From: Streptomyces sp. PR69
Lineage (GTDB): Bacteria > Actinomycetota > Actinomycetes > Streptomycetales > Streptomycetaceae
Assembly: GCF_026420845.1 (NCBI RefSeq)
Contig: NZ_JAOWCB010000022.1
Coordinates: 37,826-101,825, forward strand
Direction of reading: 5' to 3'
DNA: 64,000 bases
Shown here piece after piece: positions 33,356 to 42,571 of the stretch. Made by a program: the position numbers and the translations under genes. The notes under the pieces were generated by a model, which was not told the DNA's origin, searched no databases, and saw only the letters and a list, made by a program, of their open reading frames with translations. Every line of letters starts with the position of its first letter. Position 1 is the first letter of the stretch.

Positions 33356-36229
33356 GGGGCCAGTGTCGTCTTCCGGTGATCCTTCCGCATGCATCCCAAG
33401 TCCTGGGCCTGTCGGCCAGGCCACGGTCGGGCCACCTCCCGCCCGGCCTCTCGACTGCGGCCGGCGTCGGGCGGCATCGAGCGGCGTGGGGCGACGTGCC
33501 TCCGGCCGTCGGCAGCAGGCAGCAGGCAGCAGGCGTCCTGCGGGGAGGCCGGCGGGGGGAGACCGTGGCCGGTGGCGGCTGTGAAGGGATGCGCCTCCGG
33601 CGGCGGTGAGGGCCGACGGCTTGCTGACGAGCGCGCGCAGCCCGCCGCCCTCGCCCGTCACCGCGATCGCCCCGGCCTCGTCGGTCCGCAGCACGCGCGC
33701 CCCCGCGGCCCGCAGGGCCGCCACGGTGCGAGGAGACGGATGGCCGTACCGGTTGTCCCTTCCGCAGGAGATCAGCGCGAGACGCGGGCGGACGGCTCGC
33801 AGCAGTCCCGGATGCTGGTGAGCGGAGCCGTGGTGGGCGACCTTGAGGACGTCGACCGGCGGCAGCGTGGGATGCGCCCGCAGCAGACCGCGCTGGGCGG
33901 GCGGCTCAAGATCGCCGGGGAGCAGTACGGTCGGTCCGCCCTCGATCCGCACGAGCAGCGTGACACTCGCGTCGTTGGCCCCTTCCGGAGCTGTCGGCCG
34001 CCCGCCGGAAGCGCCAGGTCCGCCCTGCCTCTCACGCCCCTCAGACCCTTCACGCCCCTCAGGCCAGAGGACCTGCCACGAGAGCCGCCCCACGGCCCGC
34101 CGTTCTCCGGCCGCCGCGGTGATCACGGGCACTCGGGCGTCGGCGGCCGCTCGCCGGACGAACCGCGCCTGGTCGCCCGGCTCGCCGAACGCCGTCGTCT
34201 GGACGACGCCCACCGCTCTGCCCCTGAGGACCCCCGGGAGCCCGTGCACATGGTCGGCGTGGAAGTGGGTGAGCAGCACCAGGGGGATCCGGGTGACGCC
34301 GAGCTCCCGCAGACAGCGGTCCGCCGGCTCCGGATCGGGCCCCGCGTCCACGACGACCGCCGCTCCGTCGCCCGCCGCGAGAACCATGGCGTCGCCCTGT
34401 CCGACATCGCACATCACCAGCGCCCACGCCGGGGGCGGCCAGCCGGTGACGGCTCTGGTCACGGAGGGCGGGCGCAGCAGGACGAGCAGGAGCAGCAGCG
34501 CGCACCCCGCGGCCGCCCATGGGTGCCGGGGCGCCCTGCGCACGGCGACCACAGCGATCAGCATGGCGAGGGCGAGCAGCAGCCCGCCGGTCCAGCCGCC
34601 CGGCCAGCTTGCCTCCGCTCCGGGCAGCGCGGCGCCGGTGTAGGCGACGGAGGCGATCCATTCGGCGGGCCACCCCGCGCAGCGGGCCAGCAGTTCGGCG
34701 ATGGGCATCGCCGCCGGCGCGGTGGCGAGCGCGGCGAATCCGAGGACCGTGGCAGGGGCCACCGCGAGCTCTGCGATCAGGTTGCAGGGAATCGCGACCA
34801 GGCTGACCCGGGAGGCGAAGACGGTGACCACAGGTGCGCAGACGACCTGCGCGGCCGCGGCGGCGGCCAGCGCCTCGGCGAGCCTCGGCGGCACCCGGCG
34901 GCGCTGCAGTGCGCTGCTCCAGCCGGGCGCGAGGGTGAGCAGGGCCCCGGTGGCCAGTACGGAGAGCAGGAAGCCGTAACTGCGGGACAGCCATGGGTCG
35001 TAGAGCAGCAACAGCAGCACTGCCGCGGCCAGGGCGGGGAGCAGCGAGCGGCGGCGGCCCGTGCCGATGGCGAGCAGGGTGACGGCCCCACATGCGGCGG
35101 CCCGGAGCACGCTGGGTTCCGGGCGGCAGAGGATGACGAAGGCGAGGGTGACCGCCCCGCCCGCCAGGGCGGTCTGACGCAGAGTGATGCCCAACCGCGG
35201 TGCCAGTCCCCGCCGCTCTGCGAGCAGCGCCGCACCCGGCGGACCCACCAGCAGGATCAGCAGGATGCTCAGGTTGCTGCCGGACACGGCCAGCAGGTGG
35301 GTCAGGTCGGTCGCCTCGAAGGCGTCTTTCAGCTCGGGTCCGATGCGCGAGGTGTCTCCCACGACCAGGCCGGGCAGCAGGGCCCGGGCGTCCTCCGGAA
35401 GCCGGTCGGTCGCCTCGCGCAGCCCTGCGCGGAGGCTGCCCGCCGCGCTCTGCAGGACGCTCGGCTGTCCGGTGACGTGGGGCGGCTCCGCACCGCGCGT
35501 TCTCAGTGCGGCGGCGTAGGGGTCGCCGTCCCGCAGCGGAGGGGTGAGCCTCCCGGTCAGGGTGAGCCGGGTGGAGGGCAGCAGTTTCAGCCACTGCTCT
35601 GTGCTCTTCCCCGCCGGGACGATCACCAGCAGCGGTGTCCTGGTCGCGGTAACCGCTCCGTCGGCCGTGGTGACTTTTGTCGCCTCGGCGTCGAGCACGA
35701 CGGCGGTCCCGGCCATCCGGTTGCCCTGGACCTTCGGCTGGGTGGTCCGCGGATCGGCGGAGACTGCCACCTCGACCGTCGCCCTGGCTCGCTGCCGGGC
35801 CAGCTCGGGCAGCGGCCCCCGGTGCAGATCCGCGCCGTGCAGACCCGCGGAGGCGGCGGCCGCCGAGGCGCACAGGAGGACGGCCGCGGCGGCCGTGCGG
35901 CCACGCCAGCGCCGCTGCGGCCCGCGCCTCGGTGGCCGGTGCTTCGGCGGCCGGGTCTTGTGCGCCTCCTGCCGCATCCGCTCGCGTGCGCCGTGTGCTG
36001 CCCGCAGGGCCCGCGCCGCCGCTGGGATGCTCAGCAGACAGGCGGCCAGAACGCAGACCGCGACAGCTGTCGCCGTCCACCGGCCGGGCGCGTCCAGTGC
36101 GAGGGCCGATGCCGCCCAGGCCGCCAGGGCGGGCGGCACCAGCCGCAGATCGGCCGGCCCCTCTTGCAAGGGGCGTGCGGGGCCCGCGGGCAGGCTGTCC
36201 GTGCCCCGGCCGGCCGTGGCGCTCCTCAT
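32567..36229 (-). CDS. comEC: ComEC/Rec2 DNA-uptake channel, frame continues into NAT
   Basis: The open frame is 1220 residues. Residues ~1-600 form the DUF4131/Competence membrane domain with many hydrophobic helices; ~600-860 the metallo-beta-lactamase domain (VLLTHFHADHVHGLPG, VLKVAHHGSAHQ). It should move single-stranded DNA through the membrane. Residues ~870-955 are an Arg/Pro/Gly-rich stretch that looks like translated non-coding DNA, and then NAT begins in the same frame. A normal ComEC would stop near residue 870, so either the stop was lost through an indel or the genes are fused. The start (36229) overlaps the comEA stop (ATGA). Confidence 0.8.
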   Translation of the reverse strand: MRSATAGRGTDSLPAGPARPLQEGPADLRLVPPALAAWAASALALDAPGRWTATAVAVCVLAACLLSIPAAARALRAAHGARERMRQEAHKTRPPKHRPPRRGPQRRWRGRTAAAAVLLCASAAAASAGLHGADLHRGPLPELARQRARATVEVAVSADPRTTQPKVQGNRMAGTAVVLDAEATKVTTADGAVTATRTPLLVIVPAGKSTEQWLKLLPSTRLTLTGRLTPPLRDGDPYAAALRTRGAEPPHVTGQPSVLQSAAGSLRAGLREATDRLPEDARALLPGLVVGDTSRIGPELKDAFEATDLTHLLAVSGSNLSILLILLVGPPGAALLAERRGLAPRLGITLRQTALAGGAVTLAFVILCRPEPSVLRAAACGAVTLLAIGTGRRRSLLPALAAAVLLLLLYDPWLSRSYGFLLSVLATGALLTLAPGWSSALQRRRVPPRLAEALAAAAAAQVVCAPVVTVFASRVSLVAIPCNLIAELAVAPATVLGFAALATAPAAMPIAELLARCAGWPAEWIASVAYTGAALPGAEASWPGGWTGGLLLALAMLIAVVAVRRAPRHPWAAAGCALLLLLVLLRPPSVTRAVTGWPPPAWALVMCDVGQGDAMVLAAGDGAAVVVDAGPDPEPADRCLRELGVTRIPLVLLTHFHADHVHGLPGVLRGRAVGVVQTTAFGEPGDQARFVRRAAADARVPVITAAAGERRAVGRLSWQVLWPEGREGSEGRERQGGPGASGGRPTAPEGANDASVTLLVRIEGGPTVLLPGDLEPPAQRGLLRAHPTLPPVDVLKVAHHGSAHQHPGLLRAVRPRLALISCGRDNRYGHPSPRTVAALRAAGARVLRTDEAGAIAVTGEGGGLRALVSKPSALTAAGGASLHSRHRPRSPPAGLPAGRLLPAACCRRPEARRPTPLDAARRRPQSRGRAGGGPTVAWPTGPGLGMHAEGSPEDDTGPMDPMDDYLSRIGADRPERADAGALRQLQLHHLTEVPFENLSIHLGEDILLEEEALLTKIVDARRGGFCYELNGAFALLLRALGFRVDLLQARVFGEDGRLGIPYDHLALRVETADSSGPWLADVGFGDHSHYPLALDERGDQLDPAGTFRVTEAPEGDLDVLRDDKPQFRLETRPRELRDFTAGAWWHRTSPQSQFCRSVVCSRLTSTGRITISGRKLVTHEHGERQERKLANDAALLAAYRDHFGLRLDRLPSEPVARRQS
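33511..33531. repeat. three tandem 7-bp units in the comEC-NAT junction
   Basis: GGCAGCA is repeated three times without gap. Gain or loss of one unit shifts the frame between comEC and the NAT region. Confidence 0.85.
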
Positions 36230-37410
36230 GGCCGCACCAGAGGCTGCAGGTCCTCGAACCTGCGGTCGCCGATGCCGTTCACCTCACGCAGTTCGTCCAC
36301 CGACCGGAAGCCGCCGTGACGGGTGCGGTAGTCGACGATGTGCTGGGCCAGGACGGGGCCCACGCCCGGCAGGGTGTCCAGCTGCTCAAGCGAGGCGGAG
36401 TTGAGGCTGACCGGCCCCGCCGGCTGCGCGCTGCCGGAACCCGGCCCGCCTGCGGCGGAAGCCGGCGGCGCCGGAGCGCCCACCAGCACCTGCTCTCCGT
36501 CGAGCAGCGGGCGGGCCTGGTTGAGCCCGGTGAGATCCGTGCCGGGCTTTGCGCCTCCGGCCGCCTTGAGCGCGTCGACGACCCTGGAGCCCGCGGGCAG
36601 CCGCTGGATCCCCGGTCGTCGCACCTTGCCGCTCACATCGATGACGATCGTCGCTGTGGGTCCCGCTGCGGACGGCGCCGCCCCCGGCGAGGGCCGCGGC
36701 TCATTCGCCGCACCGGCCCCTGTCCCGGAGTCCGGGCCAGGGCCGGGATCCGGGCCCGTGGCCGCTGCCGCCGCCCCATGGCGCACCAGCTCCGGGGCGT
36801 GGACGGTCTGCGGCTCCCCGGTCCAGAAATGCCGTACGGCGAAGGCTGCCGCGACCATCAGCACAACGGCCAGCGCGGCGAGAGCACGCGGCTCCAGTCC
36901 GCAGCGGAGCCGTACCCACAGGGGGAGGCGTTCCCGGAGGGCGAGCATCGCCCGCTGCCGTGCGGAAGGACTGGGCTCGGCTGCCTCCTCCCCCGCTCTC
37001 TCCGCCGTGGCGGAGGCGGTCGAGTCGGGCTGGGAGCAGATCACGCCACCGAGGGGAGGGATTGGCGGATCGACGCCGAACATGGCGTCGGCGCGTCGGC
37101 GCACCGCGTCAGCCGGAGGGGACGGCGGCCTGGTATGTCCCCGCAGGCGTCGTGTGCGGCCGGGTCGGCAGTCCGGGTCTGCTCCCCCGCTGAGAGGAGG
37201 TTCCGGGCCGGGGCCGCCGCCTGAGACTTCGGCGTCTCGCGGCGGCCGGGCGCCCGGGAAAAGCTCGGTGTCCGCTCGGCGCAGCACCTCGGCTCGGCGG
37301 ATCGAGCGGGCACGGCGAGTGGAGTGTGCGCCGCGCCCGTCACGGACACGGCCGTCCGAGGCCGGGGCACGGCCCGGTCCGCTGGTTGCAGAACGTGTTC
37401 GAAGAGCCAT
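36226..37410 (-). CDS. comEA: ComEA-like DNA-binding competence protein
   Basis: 394 residues: a long Arg/Pro-rich cytoplasmic N-terminus, one membrane helix (ALAALAVVLMVAAAFAV), a SLBB domain (IVIDVSGKVRRPGIQRLPAG) and a C-terminal helix-hairpin-helix pair (SLEQLDTLPGVGPVLAQHIVDYR) that binds dsDNA outside the membrane. It hands DNA to ComEC, whose gene overlaps by 4 bp. ATG 37410 lies 7 bases after TACCGT, so it is likely leaderless; an in-frame GTG at 37428 is less likely. Confidence 0.9.
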   Translation of the reverse strand: MALRTRSATSGPGRAPASDGRVRDGRGAHSTRRARSIRRAEVLRRADTELFPGARPPRDAEVSGGGPGPEPPLSGGADPDCRPGRTRRLRGHTRPPSPPADAVRRRADAMFGVDPPIPPLGGVICSQPDSTASATAERAGEEAAEPSPSARQRAMLALRERLPLWVRLRCGLEPRALAALAVVLMVAAAFAVRHFWTGEPQTVHAPELVRHGAAAAATGPDPGPGPDSGTGAGAANEPRPSPGAAPSAAGPTATIVIDVSGKVRRPGIQRLPAGSRVVDALKAAGGAKPGTDLTGLNQARPLLDGEQVLVGAPAPPASAAGGPGSGSAQPAGPVSLNSASLEQLDTLPGVGPVLAQHIVDYRTRHGGFRSVDELREVNGIGDRRFEDLQPLVRP

Positions 37411-37417
37411 GTGCGAG

Positions 37418-37423
37418 ACGGTA
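37418..37423 (-). promoter_or_regulatory. leaderless -10 box (TACCGT) for comEA-comEC
   Basis: TACCGT stands 7 bases before ATG 37410 and there is no Shine-Dalgarno. Confidence 0.45.
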
Positions 37424-37531
37424 GGCACATCCGCACGAACCTGCTGAGCCGACCCAATTCCCGTGGATTACCAGCCGGTTGTGGATAATTCGCTCACCCT
37501 CACGGGTGAAATGGACGGTGCGGAGCGCCGC

Positions 37532-38377
37532 TCAGCGCGGAGACACGACGGCTGCCAGCAGGCCCGGACCCGTGTGTGCGCCGATGACCGCCCCCACCTC
37601 GCTGACATGCAATTCCTCCAGCCCCGGCACCCGTTCACGCAGCCGTTCGGCCAGCGCCGCGGCCCGCTCGGGCGCGGCGAGGTGGTGCACCGCGATGTCC
37701 ACCGTGTTGGCGCCTGCGCTGTCGGCCGCGATCTCCTCAAGCCGGGCGATGGCCTTGGACGCCGTACGCACCTTCTCCAGCAACTCGATCCGGCCGCCGT
37801 CGAGCTGCAGCAGCGGCTTCACCGCGAGCGCGGAGCCGAGCAGCGCCTGCGCGGCGCCGATGCGTCCACCACGGCGCAGGTAGTCGAGAGTGTCGACATA
37901 GAAATAGGCGGAGGTGCCCGAAGCCCGCTTCTCAGCCGCGGCTACGGCGTCGTCCAGGGTTCCGCCGGCCCCCACGGCCTCGGCGGCCGCGAGCGCGCAG
38001 AACCCCAGTGCCATGGCGACCATTCTGGTGTCGACCACCCGCACGGGCACCGGCGCGTCCTTGGCGGCCAGCACGGCGGCGTCGTACGTCCCGGAGAGCT
38101 CCGACGACAGATGCAGCGAGACGATTCCATCGGCGCCTGCCTCCGCTCTCGCCCGGTAGGCCGCGGCGAATGTCTCCGGACTCGGCCGGGACGTGGTCAC
38201 AGGACGTCGCTTCTGCAGTGCGAGGGCGAGAGAACGGGCCGAGATATCGGTGCCTTCCTCCAGCGCCTCGTCGCCGAGAACAACGGTCAGCGGCACCGTG
38301 GTGATGCCGTGCCGTTCCATCGTCTGCGGCGGAAGGTAGGCCGTGGAATCGGTGACGATCGCGACATGGCGGGACAT
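37532..38377 (-). CDS. DegV-family fatty-acid-binding protein
   Basis: 281 residues. The DegV fold is recognised by VAIVTDSTAYLPPQ at the N-terminus, TTSRPSPETFAAAY, HLSSELSGTYDAA and VDTLDYLRRGGRIGAAQALLG. Such proteins (FakB-like) bind one fatty acid and present it to a FakA kinase; no fakA is in the window. ATG 38377 follows TAACCT by 7 bases, so it is probably leaderless. Confidence 0.92.
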   Translation of the reverse strand: MSRHVAIVTDSTAYLPPQTMERHGITTVPLTVVLGDEALEEGTDISARSLALALQKRRPVTTSRPSPETFAAAYRARAEAGADGIVSLHLSSELSGTYDAAVLAAKDAPVPVRVVDTRMVAMALGFCALAAAEAVGAGGTLDDAVAAAEKRASGTSAYFYVDTLDYLRRGGRIGAAQALLGSALAVKPLLQLDGGRIELLEKVRTASKAIARLEEIAADSAGANTVDIAVHHLAAPERAAALAERLRERVPGLEELHVSEVGAVIGAHTGPGLLAAVVSPR

Positions 38378-38384
38378 GAGCGGG

Positions 38385-38390
38385 AGGTTA
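38385..38390 (-). promoter_or_regulatory. leaderless -10 box (TAACCT) for degV
   Basis: TAACCT is 7 bases before ATG 38377, and no ribosome site precedes the start. Confidence 0.45.
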
Positions 38391-38439
38391 CTCGCCGACG
38401 CCGGTGCACCGCAGCCCGGCCCCGCCCGTCGCCCTCAAC

Positions 38440-38551
38440 CCGTCACAGGAGCGTCCCGTCACACGAGCGTCCCGTCAACGGAGCCTGCCGTCAGAGGAGC
38501 ACACCATCACAGGGAACACACCGTCACAGGACGCGCCGTCATACGACACGG
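38440..38551. repeat. seven degenerate 15-17-bp tandem units
   Basis: Units follow the pattern CCGTCACAGGAGCNC with lengths of 15, 16, 17, 16, 17, 15 and 16 bases. They lie in the gap between degV and the coiled-coil protein gene, non-coding on both strands. Confidence 0.8.
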
Positions 38552-38554
38552 CTC

Positions 38555-39415
38555 TCAGGTCGTCGTCTCCGGGCGGGAGGTCTTCTCCCAGGGATAGGCC
38601 GTCCGCTGCCGGGGATCGCGGCCCGTGATGGCCGGCGGCTGGTCGGCGAGCGTCGACCCGGGCCCCGTACCCGCACCCGTACCTGCTCCGGCGGCTGCCG
38701 TCTGCCCCGCCCCCTGATCAATGCCGGTCTCCGGCCATATCTGCTCTGCGGGCACCCCCTCGGCGGCGGGCGGCCCCGCCTCCGGCCAGTCGGCGGCCGT
38801 CACCGGCCGGTCCTTCGCGGACGGCGACACGGACGACGGCGACGCGGACGCCGAGGTGTGCGAGGGCGTCTCCGACGACCAGTGCCGCAGCGCACCCGCC
38901 TCCACATCGATCTGCGCGCTGAGCGAGTCCAGATCGTCGTCGGCGAACCTCCGCGCACGGTCCCTGGCCGCCCATCTCAGCGACTCGGCCGATGCCGTGA
39001 TCCGTTCCGTCCGCTCCCTCAGCCCCGGCAGCAGGGACGCGGTGGCAGCCCGGTCCGGCTCGCGCTCCAGACGCTTCAGTTCGTCGTCCAGCTCATGTCC
39101 ATGGGCACTGAGCCGCTGGAACAGCCCGAGGGACTCGGAGAGCGAGGCGTCCTCCGCCGCGCCCGCCTGCAGAGCGTCCTGGGTGGCCCTCATGGAGGTG
39201 CGCAGCTGCAGCCGCAGCTGCGCGAGCTCGGCCGTGACGCCGCCCTGGCCATAGCTCTTGGCGCGCAGCGCGGTGTCCTCGACGGTGCGGCGTGCCTGTG
39301 TGACCGTACGCTCCACTCCCCGCTTGGCCGCGCGCACAGCCTTGACGGTCACATACACCCCCAGCGCCACGAAGGCGATGAACAGCAGCGCCAGGATGAG
39401 TACCACGGCCTCCAT
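38555..39415 (-). CDS. membrane-anchored coiled-coil protein, unknown function
   Basis: 286 residues. An N-terminal helix (VVLILALLFIAFVALGVYVTV) anchors a cytoplasmic coiled coil (residues ~30-150, heptads around AELAQLRLQLRTSMRATQDAL and ELDDELKRLERE), followed by a disordered Ser/Pro/Ala-rich tail. A GGAGG site precedes ATG 39415. The layout is that of actinobacterial cell-envelope scaffold-like proteins, but no family name is secure. Its neighbours, leuS and degV, give no functional hint. Confidence 0.8.
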   Translation of the reverse strand: MEAVVLILALLFIAFVALGVYVTVKAVRAAKRGVERTVTQARRTVEDTALRAKSYGQGGVTAELAQLRLQLRTSMRATQDALQAGAAEDASLSESLGLFQRLSAHGHELDDELKRLEREPDRAATASLLPGLRERTERITASAESLRWAARDRARRFADDDLDSLSAQIDVEAGALRHWSSETPSHTSASASPSSVSPSAKDRPVTAADWPEAGPPAAEGVPAEQIWPETGIDQGAGQTAAAGAGTGAGTGPGSTLADQPPAITGRDPRQRTAYPWEKTSRPETTT

Positions 39416-39557
39416 GAGCGCCCTCCGGCGTCGGTCGGTTGTCCTTCCACGGTAAACGCATCGGGCAGGCTGCGGGTTCCAGGAGAACCCCCAACCTGCC
39501 CGTAAGGGAAACCCCGGAATCCGGGAGAATCTCCATGCGAGGGGCGTAAGGGGACGC

Positions 39558-42428
39558 CTACGCGGGCACGATGTTCACCAGCTTCGGCGCCCGCACGATC
39601 ACCTTGCGGATGCCGGCGCCGCCCAGCGCCGCGACCACGGCCGGCTCCCCCAGCGCCAGCTTCTCCAGTTCCTCGTCGGAGACGGACGGCGAGACCTCCA
39701 GACGCGCCTTGATCTTGCCCTTGATCTGCACCACGCAGGTCACGGTCTCGTCCACCACATAGGCCGGGTCGGCGACCGGGAAGTCCTGGTGCACGACCGA
39801 GCTGCTGTGGCCCAGCCTGTGCCACAGCTCCTCCGCGATATGCGGGGCCAGCGGGGCGATCAGCAGCACCAGCCGCTCCGCGACACTGCGCGGGACGGGA
39901 CCGCCCGCCTTCGTCAGATGGTTGTTCAGCTCAGTGATCTTGGCGATGGCGGTGTTGAACCGCAGGCCTTCCATGTCCTGGCCGACGCCGTCGATGGCCT
40001 TGTGCAGGGCGCGCAGCGTGTCCTCGTCCGGCTCGGCGTCGACGACGGTGACCTGGCCGGTGGTCTCGTCGACGACATTGCGCCACAGGCGCTGCAGCAG
40101 CCGGTACTGGCCGACGACGGCGCGCGTGTCCCAGGGGCGGGAGACGTCCAGCGGCCCCATGGCCATCTCGTACAGGCGCAGCGTGTCGGCGCCGTATTCC
40201 GCGCAGATCTCGTCCGGAGTGACCGCGTTCTTCAGGGACTTGCCCATCTTGCCCAGCTCACGCTTGACCTGCTCGCCCTCGAAGAAGAACTTTCCGTCCC
40301 GCTCCTCGACTTCGGCGGCGGGCACCGGGAAGCCGCGGCTGTTCCGGTACACATAAGCCTGGATCATGCCCTGGTTGAACAGCTTGTGGAAGGGTTCGGC
40401 GGAGGAGACATGCCCCAGGTCGTACAGGACCTTCGACCAGAAGCGCGCGTACAGCAGATGCAGCACGGCGTGCTCCGCGCCGCCGACGTACAGGTCGACG
40501 CCGCCGTGGGGCGCCCCCTCGCGCGGCCCCATCCAGTAGCGCTCGATCTCGGGGTCGACCAGCTGGGAGTCGTTGTGCGGGTCCAGGTAGCGCAGCTCGT
40601 ACCAGCACGAACCCGCCCAGTTGGGCATGGTGTTGGTCTCGCGGCGGTAGCGCCGCAGACCTGCGCCGTCGCCCAGGTCCAGTTCGACGTTGACCCAGTC
40701 CTCGTTGCGGGACAGCGGCGTCTCGGGCTGGGTGTGGCGGTCGTCCGGGTCGAAGGTGCGCGGCGCGTAGTCGTCGACCTCCGGCAGCTCCAGCGGCAGC
40801 ATCGACTCGGGCAGCGCGTGCGCGACGCCGTCCTCGTCGTAGACGATGGGGAACGGCTCGCCCCAGTAGCGCTGACGGCTGAACAGCCAGTCACGCAGCC
40901 GGAAGTTGACGGTGCCCTCGCCGATGCCCTTGTTCCGCAGCCACTCGGTGATGGCGGCCTTGGCCTCGGCGACGCCCAGGCCGTTCAGTGAGATCTCGTC
41001 GTTCGCCGAGTTCACGATCTTCGCCTCGTGTGAGACGAAGGCGTCGTCCCAGGAGGCCGGGTCGGCGTCGCGGCCGTCCGAGGGCTCGACGACACAGCGC
41101 ATCGGCAGTTCGAAGGCGCGCGCGAAGGCGAAGTCGCGGGTGTCGTGCGCCGGGACGGCCATGATCGCGCCGGTGCCGTAGCCCATCAGCACATAGTCGG
41201 CGATGAAGACGGGGACGCGCTCGCCGCTGGCGGGATTGACGGCGTACGCGCCCGTGAAGACTCCGGTCTTGTCCTTGGCCTCGGCCTGGCGCTCGACGTC
41301 GGACTTGGCGGCGGCCTGCTTGCGGTAGGCGTCGACGGCCTCGGCGGGCGTGGCGTGGCCGCCGGTCCACACGTCGTGCGTGCCCTCGGGCCAGGCGTCC
41401 GGCACGAACTTCTCGACCAGGGGGTGCTCGGGGGCCAGCACCATGTACGTCGCGCCGAACAGGGTGTCCTGGCGCGTGGTGAAGACCGTGATCTGCTCGC
41501 CGTCGATCGGGAAGTCGACGCGCGCGCCCTCGGAGCGGCCGATCCAGTTGCGCTGCTGCAGCTTGATGGCGTCCGGCCAGTCCAGCTCGTCCAGGTCCTC
41601 CAGCAGCCGGTCGGCGTAGGCGGTGATGCGCATGTTCCACTGGCGCAGCTTGGCCTTGAAGACGGGGAAGTTGCCGCGCTCGGAGCGGCCGTCGGCAGTG
41701 ACCTCCTCGTTGGCCAGCACGGTGCCCAGGCCGGGGCACCAGTTGACGGGTGCGTCGGAGGCGTACGCCAGGCGGTACTCGCCCAGGATGTCGGAGCGCT
41801 CCACGGCGCTCAGCTCACTCCACGCGCGCCCTCCGGGGACCGGGCGCCGTCCGCTCTCGAACTGCTCGACCAGCTCGGCGATCGGGCGGGCCTTCCGCGC
41901 CGCCTCGTCGTACCAGGAATTGAAGATCTGCACGAAGATCCACTGGGTCCACTTGTAGTAGTCCGGGTCGATCGTCGCGAAGGAGCGGCGCTTGTCGTGG
42001 CCCAGACCCAGGCGGCGCAGCTGGGCCTTCATATTGACGATATTGGCCTCGGTGGACACGCGCGGGTGGGTGCCGGTCTGCACGGCGTACTGCTCGGCCG
42101 GCAGGCCGAAGGCGTCGAAGCCCAGGGTGTGCAGGACGTTGTGCCCGGTCATGCGCTGGTGGCGGGCGTAGACGTCCGTGGCGATATAGCCCAGCGGGTG
42201 GCCGACGTGCAGCCCCGCACCCGAGGGATACGGGAACATGTCCATGACGAACTTCCTGGGCCGGGCGATGTACTCCGGATCGCCCGCCAGATCCCCGGCC
42301 GGGTTCGGCGCCGCGTATGTGCCCTCGGCGTCCCAGACGTCCTGCCAGCGTGCCTCGATGTCGGCGGCCATGGCCGCCGTGTAACGATGCGGGGCCGCCG
42401 TCTCGGCAGCCGTGTTCGTCTCGCTCAT
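39558..42428 (-). CDS. leuS: leucine-tRNA ligase
   Basis: 956 residues. Class I signatures: the HIGH variant in FPYPSGAGLHVGHPLGY and KMGKS (variant of KMSKS) in KMGKSLKNAV; the editing domain lies between (ITVFTTRQDTLFGATYM). It charges tRNA-Leu and edits isoleucine/norvaline. ATG 42428 (MSETNTAAETAAPHRY) has AGGG just upstream. A Leu-codon leader peptide, a long hairpin and an intrinsic terminator occupy 42490-42600, so leuS is probably controlled by attenuation. Confidence 0.97.
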   Translation of the reverse strand: MSETNTAAETAAPHRYTAAMAADIEARWQDVWDAEGTYAAPNPAGDLAGDPEYIARPRKFVMDMFPYPSGAGLHVGHPLGYIATDVYARHQRMTGHNVLHTLGFDAFGLPAEQYAVQTGTHPRVSTEANIVNMKAQLRRLGLGHDKRRSFATIDPDYYKWTQWIFVQIFNSWYDEAARKARPIAELVEQFESGRRPVPGGRAWSELSAVERSDILGEYRLAYASDAPVNWCPGLGTVLANEEVTADGRSERGNFPVFKAKLRQWNMRITAYADRLLEDLDELDWPDAIKLQQRNWIGRSEGARVDFPIDGEQITVFTTRQDTLFGATYMVLAPEHPLVEKFVPDAWPEGTHDVWTGGHATPAEAVDAYRKQAAAKSDVERQAEAKDKTGVFTGAYAVNPASGERVPVFIADYVLMGYGTGAIMAVPAHDTRDFAFARAFELPMRCVVEPSDGRDADPASWDDAFVSHEAKIVNSANDEISLNGLGVAEAKAAITEWLRNKGIGEGTVNFRLRDWLFSRQRYWGEPFPIVYDEDGVAHALPESMLPLELPEVDDYAPRTFDPDDRHTQPETPLSRNEDWVNVELDLGDGAGLRRYRRETNTMPNWAGSCWYELRYLDPHNDSQLVDPEIERYWMGPREGAPHGGVDLYVGGAEHAVLHLLYARFWSKVLYDLGHVSSAEPFHKLFNQGMIQAYVYRNSRGFPVPAAEVEERDGKFFFEGEQVKRELGKMGKSLKNAVTPDEICAEYGADTLRLYEMAMGPLDVSRPWDTRAVVGQYRLLQRLWRNVVDETTGQVTVVDAEPDEDTLRALHKAIDGVGQDMEGLRFNTAIAKITELNNHLTKAGGPVPRSVAERLVLLIAPLAPHIAEELWHRLGHSSSVVHQDFPVADPAYVVDETVTCVVQIKGKIKARLEVSPSVSDEELEKLALGEPAVVAALGGAGIRKVIVRAPKLVNIVPA

Positions 42429-42489
42429 GATCCCTAAAGCTCCATCGATCGTCTCTGCCAGCCGGGCCCGCACCCAAGCCGAGCCCACA

Positions 42490-42517
42490 AACAAAAGGGC
42501 CCCTCGCACAGGAGGGG
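42490..42517 (-). terminator. intrinsic terminator in the leuS leader (attenuator)
   Basis: CCCCTC-N6-GAGGGG (42500-42517) is followed on the minus strand by CCCTTTTGTTTG, one of the few T-rich tails in this genome. It sits 60 bp before the leuS start, inside the transcript, so it must be read through for leuS expression. Confidence 0.8.
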
Positions 42518-42519
42518 TC

Positions 42520-42571
42520 GCCGCGCTGATTCCGGCCGGGTCTCTCATCGGCCGGGACTGATCAGCGCGGC
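42520..42571 (-). promoter_or_regulatory. long hairpin following the leuS leader peptide
   Basis: GCCGCGCTGAT (42561-42571 on the complement) pairs perfectly with ATCAGCGCGGC (42520-42530), with an inner stem of CCGGCCG and CGGCCGG. The 5' arm contains the leader-peptide stop codon, so a ribosome stalled at the Leu codons or reaching the stop changes whether this hairpin forms just before the terminator. Confidence 0.7.

Noticed and set aside
38440..38551. CRISPR array
   Set aside because: Units are 15-17 bp, degenerate and directly abutting without spacers; no cas genes.
37463..39505. 680-codon + strand frame opposite degV and the coiled-coil gene
   Set aside because: Arg/His/Gly-rich shadow that also spans the tandem repeat array; no start context.
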